DNA from: Membranipora membranacea | Lineage: Eukaryota; Bryozoa; Gymnolaemata; Cheilostomatida; Membraniporidae | NCBI GenBank assembly: GCA_914767715.1 | Contig: OU612065.1 | Span: forward strand, 25,794,001-25,858,000 | Direction of reading: 5' to 3' | DNA: 64,000 bases | Shown: in pieces, positions 48,201 through 59,167 of the stretch | Layout of the letters: every line of letters starts with the position of its first letter | Numbering within the stretch: position 1 is the stretch's first letter | Translations under genes and position numbers: made by a program | The notes under the pieces: model-generated | Told to the model about the DNA's origin: nothing | Seen by the model: only the letters and a program-made list of their open reading frames with translations | Databases searched by the model: none

Positions 48201-49060
48201 CACAGATTCACATGTGGCTTGAGAAGAACAGTACTCGGCACACTCCATAAATACTCGTGAACCTTGGAAAGACAAGGATGGCTTACTGTGGTGGTAGAGG
48301 TGTGAATTTTATCTTTAATTCGATATTGATCAATGACTTTGAAGTTATGTGATAGAATTTGTAAACTAGTGTCCAAATTGGATGTCATGTGCATGTTTAT
48401 GTGTGAACGTTTGTGATATATATGTCTGTACAAGATAAGTTTCAAATCAATTTGTAGGGTACTTGGTAATTTGGCAATCACACATCAGATTTCATCATAC
48501 TGGCAATTAATTTTTAGATATGTTGCAAGATGATCAAGTAATAAGTTAAATCCTACATATATTTCTTTCCTCGCTGTTATCAGGGCATCCTTGCTTTTAT
48601 AAAGTAATTTGCTGGGAAAATTAAATGGTTGTCTCCTCTCTTGACATAGGGACAAAACTCTTAATATAAGAACGGTTCAAGACAATAATTAGATCGGTCA
48701 GTAACGAGTGATATACAGTGGTTAAAAAATGTTCATTTCTGCAGCATCAAATTTTACCAACTATGTACAACGTTGAACACAACCATATTAAATGACAGCT
48801 GACAACAAACTTTGGCTGGAATTATAGCTCTGTTCATAGTTTCTGGTGTTACAAAACAAAATCATTTCCTGAACAACTTCACAAGATAATTCGTGCTTAC
48901 CAGTCGTTAATTTGGTCATATCAGCCATAATGCTTGTTTCATTAACATTGTGAGTAACTCTGTAAATATCTGCGCACACAGAAGTGACAGGAATGATGAT
49001 GTTATATGCATATAATATACGAAAAACTGCTGCAAGAGCGCCAACAGCGGAAGCGTCCAT
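45248..49060 (-). pseudogene. A3: PAN-fibrinogen-related gene with lost donor and stop in last exon
   Basis: Exons: 48901-49060, 48075-48262, 47895-47931, 47478-47696, 47119-47255, 46612-46732, 45248-45402. Exon 7 has the same TGA (45296-45298) as A2. In addition the exon 6 donor is AT instead of GT (ATAAGC, plus-strand T at 46611), so intron 6 cannot be removed by the normal site; skipping exon 6 would break the phase. Exons 1-5 are intact. Intron 6 contains the complete foldback element. It was derived from the same parent as A2 but lacks the TIR element found there. Confidence 0.8.
45816..46437. mobile_element. Foldback element with ~8-bp target duplication (hAT-like MITE)
   Basis: The ends are GGGTTCTGGAAAACGCGG and its reverse complement, and the arms continue through GGAAAGGCGGAAAATCAG and GTTTCATCGCGGAAAAG. 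Flanks TACAAAAC (45808-45815) and TACCAAAAC (46438-46446) correspond to the single TACCAAAAC of A1 and A4, which are empty sites. It has no coding capacity. It lies in intron 6 of A3; A2 has a rearranged version. Confidence 0.65.
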
Positions 49061-49914
49061 GGCTGAGAATTCTGAGGCTCTATCTTGACAGGGCTGAAAA
49101 ACTCATATTATAGACCGCTAATTAAAATAATAATCAATATCTAAAATTGCATTTTGAATAATAGTGTTTCAAGTCTATTAAAACATAGTTTGTGTAAGGT
49201 TGACACCCATTTATATGTTTCGGATATAATTAGCAGGTATATTTAAATTAATACTGACATTTTATTTTTTTCTTATCAAACATGGGCTCCTATTACGCCA
49301 TCTTGATATCACACTGTAACACATTGCTGATTACATCTGCTTGGTCAAAGAATATTTCGTAATGCATTTTCTGAAATTATCTTTGGCCAGAACTATATAC
49401 ATCTTATTGATGTTGATAAAGTTACTTTGTAGAGAATTTGTGTTCTACAGATATGAAAAAGAATTATTTGAGGGTTTAAACAGCTGCATATGAGATTTTG
49501 TGGCATGCTCCATTCTAAAAATCTTACTTGCATGCGTTAAAGTCTTCGCATGGTAAATGCAGTATTTAACTTCAGCCTTCACAGTTGATATTCACTATCA
49601 TATCTTTCTTTCACCCTACTCTAGAGATGACTTACTTTACCCAAATCTATGAGTATGAGGGAGGCAACTGAAGTTAACATTTACCAACCAGCCAACATTC
49701 ACAACTACATTTATTTGTATTCATCACTTGAAAAAATCGCAAATCAACCTTAGAAGGAAACAGAAAAAAATATGAAAATATGTTGAAACGCTAGAACTGA
49801 AAGTACTACAACTGAACAATATATGGAACATGATAAAAAGATAGGCGATAGAGATCAACTTGAAAATGAAGGACCTACAAAGAACGTTGCTTAATATACC
49901 AGTGAAATATTCTT

Positions 49915-50290
49915 GGCCGGTCACACAGAGAATGGAAGATAAGATGGATGCAATAGGATTGAGGATGTTGAGACATATCTATGGAATCAGCTGTGAGGAG
50001 CAGGACACAGAGATTAGGAGTCAGGCGGGAGTGAAAGAAATATCATCATTCATGAGGAAAAGACGCCTGCAGTGGCATAGTCATGTTTGTTGGAGAGAGG
50101 AAGAGGAAGTTATCCCCCAGGTCACAAATATACAGGTCGGCGGTTGAAGGAGGAGAGGAAAACCCCGGCAGCGGTTGAAAGATACTGTGAAGTCTGACAT
50201 GAGCGTTGGTGTTTGGAACAGGAGGATGTACATGACAGGGTTCGATGGAATTCTCTAATGGAACTTGGAACTAGCGGAACAGCTACCCGC
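49915..50290 (+). mobile_element. LINE reverse-transcriptase fragment, right piece
   Basis: It continues the piece at 34660-34838: WPVTQRMEDKMDAIGLRML, RHIYGISCEEQDTEIRSQ, MRKRRLQWHSHVCWRE, the typical C-terminal region after the RT domain of RTE/CR1-like LINEs. The frame is open at 49915-50147, followed by a decayed 3' part. It lies in gene C intron 5. Confidence 0.7.
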
Positions 50291-50702
50291 TAATGATACA
50301 GACGGCTAGGTGGGAAAGGTGAGAAATCATCCTAGCCAGATGTTTCCCGTAACATACCAAAGAAATTACGGCCAAAGGGAGAGAGAAAATGATAATGTTT
50401 TGTGTTTGGAGAATTAAATTGATATACCATATCAAATGTCTTCACTAGAATATTAATAAAATTTTTAAAATAGGTGCCAATAAAAATATGTGCATTATCG
50501 ACCTATACCAACACAGCGAGCATATATTTCATAGGTCTGTAGGAGACAGAGCAGTGCAAACTCACAATCAATTTGAAGTCCGAATCGGAACCTTGAACTC
50601 TGAACTTAGAATAATTAGCTGTCCTGGTCTCTCCATCGTGTGCCTCCAATGTTATGCTCAGCTTCTGGTTGGTTCTTGTTAGAGTATGTAAATTGCTCAG
50701 AC

Positions 50703-52031
50703 CTGTTTGATCGTAGGAAATAATATTTAGCATTACATGATAGCCTAGCCAATATGTTGGCTTTGATTGGTGGGTGGGTGGTCTTTTCCCGAACCACCAA
50801 TCAGAGCCAACACATTGGCTATTGAAAGCGAGGCGTCTGAGAAACAGGCCTGATGTTCCCAATAAGCTAACATGCTTGCAGATGAACCCATATAACAAGT
50901 TATGTCAGATTTAAATTATGTCCACTGATTGGCTGGATGAGCACAGTTTGGATGAAATCGAATGCAAAATAAAATTGCAATCGCATAATTGTGTCTTTTA
51001 CTTGTCCTGCTGTACGATGAACAACCAATCAATAAAAATTAAATAAAACTAGATGAGATTGAGTTAAAGGGGCCAGATGGCCGCATGCAAGATTTTGTGG
51101 CATTCCGTATCAAACACTTCTATGATCCATAGCGGAATGCCTCTAAGCTCGTTTGCAGTCATTTGAGCCCTTCAATTGCATGAAACTCAATACCATAGAC
51201 TTAATATATGAAGTCTATGGTCAATACACACCCATCCAGTACTCCCCACTGACACAACCGAACCCATCACGGTAATCGCCCCAATATCTGTAAAAGTCCA
51301 CTGAGCCGTCGAGTCTTCTTTGTATCACCGTCCAGCCCGAGGTGGAATCAAACTGGCAGACAGCTGTAAGGATTTTCTTGCGTGATGGAGATTTAAGATA
51401 ATAGACTTCTCCTGAGTCACGTTCACCATGGTCAAAAGCATCTTGGCAGTCTATAAAGCATAATAAAAAGCATTTATTTTTTAAAGTATTCAGGGTTACG
51501 AGGAACATGCTTTATTTTTGCCTTATGTTTGCTTTATGAACGTTATGCCAAATTAAGTTTTAATAAAATACTTGCGATTGTTAAAACTTCATGTAAATAC
51601 TTATTGGCAGTACCAGGACATTTGATTAGTCAAATATGACGTCTTTCTATGATTACTCTTTCCAAAATGGCGCAGGTATATCAAAGGGCCTGAAGTAGAG
51701 CAAGGCAAAGTTTACCAAGTCAGATACAGCCAAGTTAGACAGACGGTTATATACCCAACTATCATATACTTGCGACAATGGTGTAAACACATACGTAGTT
51801 GTCCAGTGTGAGTGCTCTAAAGGCTGTGAGTGCGAATTAATGGCACTCTATTATCATTGATATGCCTGATAATGGCATTCTTTTATCAACGATTTGTCTG
51901 AAAATGGAATGCCCCCAGCCCCTACAGCCATTTAAGCAATTTAACTAATAATTAAGTGTACAAAATACATGTCTATATGTATTTACCTAAATATATCCCT
52001 TTATGGAGGATGATCGAGTGATATCATATGA
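50703..52031. other. Gene C intron 4 and upstream flank
   Basis: It contains the CCAAT-type hairpin (about 50744-50822) and exon 4 (51232-51450). Between 51451 and 52031 I find no exon 3, 2 or 1 of gene C. The sequence ends at the junction with the copied coactivator 3' UTR. Confidence 0.5.
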
Positions 52032-52930
52032 TAGTATGATTCCCTGTGCTCACAGCTGGCACTTGTTGTATAAGCACGGATCTTATCACTCACATACAAA
52101 GCTACCAAGCTGCCCTTTATAATCCAGTCTCTAATTCAGAGGAACCACTATCAACAGTATTCTTTATAAAGAACTTATATGCTGTGTTATCATCAATGAA
52201 CTCTATAGAACGATTGCATATGTTCTATATATCACAGTCATTGTTTAAATCCTATATTGTTTTATCAATATTTTTTGGTGTGGTTGCGCCCTATTTTAGA
52301 AGTTCTTCTTGCCTTTTACCATTCATTGATGCACTGGCACCACTTTGTATATACTATATACTTAATACTACATAATACTACTATTCTCACACTACAAACT
52401 ACGTACACACACTAATGTACTTGAATGATAAATGTATTTGTCCTTGGTGTTCTTGCGCACAGCCATACCAGTATTTTTCGCTGCTAACCCATGATGTCTA
52501 TAGTTTGAAAGCCATATTCACTACAATAAGAGAAATATATAATGATGATGTATTTTTGGACTATTTTTGGTATCGCAAATAATAATGATATTAATAAAAG
52601 TGTTGTATGGAAGTTGCATGCCCTTACTCAGCAGATTATATAATATTTCTCCCTCTGTACACATTAAATCTTTTTTTTTGTAAATTTTGTTATCAATGGT
52701 TATGTGTTATATATATTATAGGGTAAATATTAGAACCATCATATACTAATTGTTGATTGACCTGAACACAACATTAAGGGTCCCATTGTAATAATATTTT
52801 ACCTCAGATAGTGGTCAGTACCGGCTGCTTATACCTCTATATTTCTCTATTTTCTCCTCGTAAGGGATTCTTAGGAATCCATTATTCTATGTGAATAAAA
52901 CTACAAAACTCGTCTAACAGAAAAATCAAC
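52032..52930 (+). pseudogene. Copied coactivator 3' UTR without its gene
   Basis: It is nearly identical to 4810-5690, including the late AATAAA signal, but preceded by gene C flank and not by a coding exon. It may still work as a polyadenylation region for anything reading in on the plus strand. No protein is proposed. Confidence 0.65.
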
Positions 52931-54336
52931 ATCGCTTTCATTACTTTACTCGTCAACGGCTGATGTATATAGGTTGGACAAGCGCTCAAACTGTTGCGGG
53001 ATAGCTGGAAATGGCATTTCATTATCAACCATTTTCCCTGGGTGGGGAAGTGGTTGATAATGAAATGCTACTACCAGCTATTCCGCAACAGTTTGTGCGC
53101 TAAAACTAGATCGTAAATTGTCATAAATTTCTATCAAAATCTGTGATGACTTGTAACTAATCGACAGTCAAGAGTTTGAGATATAAATTTTGTATTTGTG
53201 AGGTCATGTGACGTATCGCTAATTCCTATGAGTAATTGATTTGTTCAATCCCGTGCCACACCCATCAACTTATATCGAATAATTAATTATATAAAGCTAT
53301 GTTTTTATTGGCCGATTTTTAATCTCAAGTTATTTTAAGACATTTGATGTGTCGCTGAAAACCTTGGCGATTACCTCAAAAAACTCAAAGAAGCGGACAA
53401 TCAACCTACCAAATAAATACAAGTGATTTCCTCACTGTTTGTAAAATTAACTTGTTATCACTTTATTTTCTTAAGTTTCTAACTTTGTCATGAAATTTGA
53501 CAGGTAGATATCTTATCTTATTTGCTTTCGGTCGAGGCAACTTTTATTTTTGTGAACAGAGAGAAAACACAAGACAAAAATAATTATTATCAGCCCATAG
53601 GTATTATGCTGGTGCACAAAGAAGGACATTATCACATCTATTAGGTAAGCCACTTAGGATAGCTACTAGGGATAGCCACTAAGGATAACAAATAGGGATA
53701 GCCACGGGATAGCCACTTGGGATAGCTATGGGATAGCCCTAGGAATAGGTGTGAATGAGTTAAAAATTGTAAATTTTCAAGATATTAAGCTTTACACAAC
53801 TCAGATGCTGTCACAGTCACAAAGCCTGTCATCTTGTAACACGCAGTGTTTCATTTCCTCGATGGTATATTCTTTCTTTTAAATAAGTATAATTAGATAA
53901 TACTTGAGTAACCAATACTTGAAATAGTAATACTCCAAGTATATCAAAAGGTAAATACTCCAAATACAATACAAAGGATCCATAAAGAAAGAAAGACAAA
54001 ACTCAGCATTCTATATTTACTTTCTTAGGTCGCAGACGTAAAAATCCATAATAGTGAGCAAATGAAGACGCAAATTAACGAAAAACCTTGCAGAAGGTTA
54101 GCCTTTTCATGTATCAATGTCAATACGAAACAGCAAAGTGATTCAACACCATAAAAAAACAATATTTACAACAGGGCCTTTAAAATACCACAAAATATTT
54201 TTGTACATCTACTATTTAGCAGTTTGGTGCAGTCAATTGACACCTTGTCATATCAGGGGAGGGTGGGATATACCCCCCACCCTCCCTGGTCATACCAATA
54301 GGTACAAATCAATTATATTTTAAGTACAAGTTGGAA

Positions 54337-57300
54337 TTATCTGCTCAGGCGCATGTAGACTGTTTTCATTGAGTAGCGATGACCTCTGAACATCTTCCAA
54401 GTAGCTCCTACACCAAATTCAGTATTATTGCCGCCTTCAAAGTAGAGTCCATTGAGATTACAGCGATGGCATGCGGCGTACCACCATCCGGCTACAATGA
54501 GGTAAAGAGGATATAATGGGTCTATGTAATCCATCCCAGAATGCAACGCTCATCAGAGGAGGTCAGGACCCACCACTTGTATCTAATGAATGGAATATAC
54601 TATTTTTAGACCTTAAATATGAAGGTCCCAAAAACGAGCCAAATCTTATTTCTCTTTTTTTTGTATGAGTCATTTTGATGATCTCCACTCTTAGTCATCT
54701 TTAACCCCAGCATTATAAGCAATCAATTTTATCAATACCATGATATCAGATGCAAAAATAAACTAAACTAAACAAAACTGGCTCAATGCTTTATCAGATT
54801 TTAACAAAATCTAAAAGCTCCCGCTTAAAGATGGTACACAACATTGGTAGTTTCCTGTTCTTTGCCATGTTGTAGTCAGCTAGGTGAGTTCTTACCAAAA
54901 CTGTGAAGCTTAAAAGATAAAAGTAGTCTAGGGCTTTATGATGACCCTCCTCCCTCCCACCCTCCCAGGGCTAATGAGTCATGACTATTATGCTCAACAA
55001 GCTTTGACACGGATATTTTTTAATTTTCCGGCTTTGGTCAGTTGAGGGCAATGGACCAATGCTTACCATTATATATGTCAGCACAGTTCTGTGTTACAGA
55101 CGAATCGTTATCATTGTCCCTTGTTGAAAACTTTTGACCATTATGGAATTCCAGTGCGTCGCCAGCATCTCCAGAGTAGCCCTCAATCTTCATTTATAAA
55201 TATCATAATAAATACAATATATGACGTATATACATATATATAATATGTATGATATCTCGAATTTGATGTAAGCTTATTTTAGGTATGTTATAAGCTGTTG
55301 CTAATTCAAAGTTTTAGGCGCATGCAAGGGTAGAGAAAGTAAAACATATCAGTACCATCATCTTGCCCACAATGCTGTTATGTTAGAGACCTACATTTAG
55401 AGAGAATGCTTATCGTTGATAGACAATGGAGTTCAAGTAAGTATGTTTGACCCTGATAAATTATGTTCTAAAAAGTTAACAACTGAATTAACAACGTAGT
55501 GCTTGCTATCATCAGGGAGGTGGGAGGGTATATCCCACACTCCCTGCTATCAGAATGAGTGAAACTTCTCACATGTGACAAGTATTGCTCATCCTCCCCT
55601 TCAATAGAGAACAGGGAGTAATTAGCCGTCCTGGTCTCACCATCGTGATCCTCCAGGAACACACTCAACTTCTGGTTGCTCTGAGTCAAGCAGTGTATGT
55701 TATCCAATCCTACAATCAATCCATCATGTGCTTTGTGAGATTTTCATTTTTTTTTAAATGTTTCTAGGCTGAATCTATATTCAGTTTCGCTGGCCTTGTC
55801 TAGAACAAATAACAAAATAACAATTAAATTGATTAATATTTCTCTTCTATCTACCGCGAAACCATAAATTTCTAATGTCAACAGCAGCAAAGTTAAGGCA
55901 TCACCACATCATTTGGTGCAGACTATCTTACCTAGCCAATACTCTCCTGTCAAGTTACCAAAACCATCAACATAGTCATCCCAGTATCTGAAGAAGTCCT
56001 CAGAACCATCCAGTCTCCTCTGAATAACCGTCCATCCCGAGGCCGAGTCAAATTGACATACAGCTTGCATCAGGCCACAAGAAGTTTGTGGTTTCAAATC
56101 GTATATCTCTCCAGAGGCTCTCTCACCCTTGTCGAAGGCATCCTGGCAATCTGACCAAACAGTTACAACAGTCAACACTTTCCTTTAATACACTGCTATA
56201 TAGATTAAAACATTAAAGTTGATACAAGTTAGCAGCCTCTTTTGAATTTGATATAACAAGGAATTGTGCAACTTCCAGTCAGGATGAAAACATGCACTTT
56301 ACATTTATTTGATATTGCTCAATGGCGGGTGCATAATAAATGCCATACCTTTGTAAATGCAGTTGGTCAGACCTCCAGTATAACTCTAAAATATAGAAAT
56401 TCATTGATTCATTGATTGACCCTTCTTTAATAATTGTTATTATTAATTTGGGAATATATAATAATTCAGTGAACAACATATGCCTTCTGCTGTTAGTTAT
56501 ACTGCATTTAGATTTTACTTGTACTTACATGGGGTACAGCGTTTGTGTGATAGCAGTGCTGTTTCTCAGCATAGCTGATGGACGATTTATCTGCGTACGT
56601 AATCTCAAACGACTGGTCATACAGCTGGCATTGCTGTAACCTGCTGTCATATATCACAGATTCACATGTGGCTTGAGAAGAACAGTACTCGGCACACTCC
56701 ATAAATACTCGTGAACCTTGGAAAGACAAGGATGGCTTACTGTGGTGGTAGAGGTGTGAATTTTATCTTTAATTCGATATTGATCAATGACTTTGAAGTT
56801 ATGTGATAGAATTTGTAAACTAGTGTCCAAATTGGATGTCATGTGCATGTTTATGTGTGAACGTTTGTGATATATATGTCTGTACAAGATAAGTTTCAAA
56901 TCAATTTGCAGGGTGCTTGGTAATTTGGCAATCACACATCAGATTTCATCATACTGGCAATTAATTTTTAGATATGTTGCAAGTTGGTCGGCAGAGTTCT
57001 GAGATGATCAAGTAATAAGTTAAATCCTACATATATTTCTTTCCTCGCTGTTATCAGGGCATCCTTGCTTTTATAAAGTAATTTGCTGGGAAAATTAAAT
57101 GGGTTGTCTCCTCTCTTGACATAGGGACAAAACTCTTAATATAAGAATGGTTCAAGACAATAATTAGATCGGTCAGTAACAAGTGATATACAGTGGTTAA
57201 AAAATGTTTTTTTCTGCAGCATCAAATTTTACCAACTATGTACAACGTTGAACACAACCATATTAAATGACAGCTGACAACAAACTTTGGCTGGAATTAT

Positions 57301-57535
57301 AGCTCTGTTCATAGTTTCTGGTGTTACAAAACAAAATCATTTCCTGAACAACTTCACAAGATAATTCGTGCTTACCAGTCGTTAATTTGGTCATATCAGC
57401 CATAATGCTTGTTTCATTAACATTGTGAGTAACTCTGTAAATATCTGCGCATACAGAAGTGACAGGAATGATGATGTTATATGCATATAATATACGAAAA
57501 ACTGCTTCAAGAGCGCCAACAGCGGAAGCGTCCAT
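54337..57535 (-). CDS. A4: secreted PAN-fibrinogen-related protein, seven exons, intact
   Basis: Exons: 57376-57535, 56529-56716, 56349-56385, 55932-56150, 55573-55709, 55067-55187, 54337-54491; 338 residues. All borders are GT/AG with the same phases as A1, the exon 6 donor is GTAAGC and the last exon keeps AGA (Arg) where A2 and A3 have TGA. Domains are as in A1: hydrophobic leader, PAN-like Cys module, FReD with DNDND and WWYAACHRCNLNGLY. It differs from A1 by a few substitutions (for example GALEAVF in the leader). Downstream on the same strand lie C exons 4 and 5 (51.45-50.57 kb). Confidence 0.85.
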
Positions 57536-59167
57536 GGCTGAGAATTCTGAAGCTCTATCTTGACAGGGCTGAAAAACTCATATTATAGACCACTAATTAA
57601 AATAATAATCAATATCTAAAATTGCATTTTGAATAATAGTGTTTCAAGTCTATTAAAACATAGTTTGTGTAAGGTTGACACCCATTTATATATTTCGGAT
57701 ATATTTAGCATGCAGGTATATTTTGATTAATATTGACATTTTATTATTTTCTTATCACACATGGGCTCCTTTTACGCCATCTTGATATCACACTGTAACA
57801 CATTGCTGATTACATCTGCTTGGTCAAAGAATATTTCATAATGCATTTTCTGAAACTATCTTTGGCCAGAACTATATACATTTTATTGATGTTGATAAAG
57901 TTACTTTGTAGAGATTTTGTGTTCTACAGATATGAAAAAGAATTATTTGAGGGTTTAAACAGCTGCATATGAGATTTTGTGGCATGCTCCATTCTAAAAA
58001 TCTTACTTGCATGCGTTAAAGTCTTCGCATGGTAAATGCAGTATTTAACTTCAGCCTTCACAGTTGATATTCACTATCAAATCTTTCTTTCACCCTACTC
58101 TAGAGATGACTTACTTTGCCCAAATCTATGAGTATGAGGGAGGCAACTGAAGTTAACATTTACCAACCAGCCAACATTCACAACTACATTTATTTCTATT
58201 CATCACTTGAAAAAAATCGCAAATCAACCTTAGAAAGAAACAGAAAAAAATATAAAAATATGTTGAAACGCTAGAATTGAAAGTACTACAACTGAACAAT
58301 ATATGGAACATGATAAAAAGATAGGCGATAGAGATCAACTTGAAAATGAAGGACCTACAAAGAACGTTGCTTAATATACCAGTGAAATATTCTTTATCAG
58401 AGAACATCATTTCCAATCATCTTACTTCCATTCCCCAGGTAGCTTCAAAAATTACATTCTAGATTCTAAGGCAGACTTGTGTTTAAGTTTTTTCATCCCT
58501 TCTACCTTATAGCTGCAGAGCGATTGGGTCAAATTTAGTGATGTTGAGACTTATTGTCTACAGTAACAAAAATGTACGATAAAGTCAAAACGACAAAATA
58601 AATTGAAACAAACACAATGACCATCAAACAAATAAACAAAAGTCTTATGTCATCGCGCATTGGGTTGTAGAAAACGTAGAAAGGCAGAAAATTTGCTTCA
58701 TAACAGAAAATCATTTGAAATGTATTTCAATAGTTCTTTTAAAGGTCATCATCAATTTTCAGGTGAAATACCATTTTCCACCTTTTCTGGAAAAACTGGA
58801 AAATAGTTTTCTCTGCTATGAAATAAAATTTTCCGCCTTTCCGCAATTTCTAGAACCCGGTGGCGCTGACAAGAACAAGATAGACATAAAGAAAAAAAAA
58901 TTTCATTGTTTTTGTATAGATATAGCAAGTGGGACATAGCTTTAAGCTACTTCCGGAGTCTGCAAAAAGAGTCCCTTAGTCTATCGCTCATCATATCTCT
59001 GGTTCTGATTTTACGGCATTCGATGAGTCTGTGCGGCGCAACCTTCCACAATGGGTATACCTTTTAGAAAGAGAAGGCCACTTACTCTTAGCCCGAAGCG
59101 AATTCGAACCCATGACGGTGACATATGGATATAATAAAACATATTTTATAAACATTTCTGACTGTGT

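Larger units (their letters stand above)
34839..49914. repeat. Duplication block 3: 15-kb circularly permuted insert (B3-G3-C7c-A3)
   Basis: The block starts and ends within the A-B spacer, so its gene order is B, G, C7, junction, A instead of A, B, G, C7. Its first and last roughly 525 bp are homologous to each other (34839 matches 49389; 49914 matches about 35364). The flanks 34838 and 49915 rejoin one LINE reading frame without visible loss. It shares lesions and insertions with block 2. Confidence 0.8.
32990..51450 (-). pseudogene. Gene C: FReD gene, exons 4-7 only, split by a 15-kb insertion
   Basis: Four exons in order on the minus strand are 51232-51450 (CQDAFDHGERDSGE, GWTVIQRRLDGSVDF), 50566-50702 (NLHTLTRTNQKLS, AHDGETRTANYSKF), 34406-34523 (ISGYTGDAGDSLSSH, DNDKDED, NCAEIY) and 32990-33144 (WWYHDCHSSNLNGYYYEGG, stop). 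Phases match A and B exactly, so together they form a complete fibrinogen domain, clearly more diverged from A and B than these are from each other's copies. Exons 1-3 (signal and PAN) are not found: upstream of 51450 the sequence runs into the 52.03-kb duplication junction. Intron 5 was interrupted by a LINE and then by block 3. Exons remain open, so chimeric splicing with A or B copies is conceivable; a native product is not. Confidence 0.75.

Noticed and set aside
34839-49914. Blocks as an assembly artefact of two haplotypes
   Set aside because: Possible in principle, but distinct lesions, different breakpoints (5973 versus 4810) and a permuted order with a clean LINE insertion site are hard to explain by haplotype duplication. 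Long reads would settle it.
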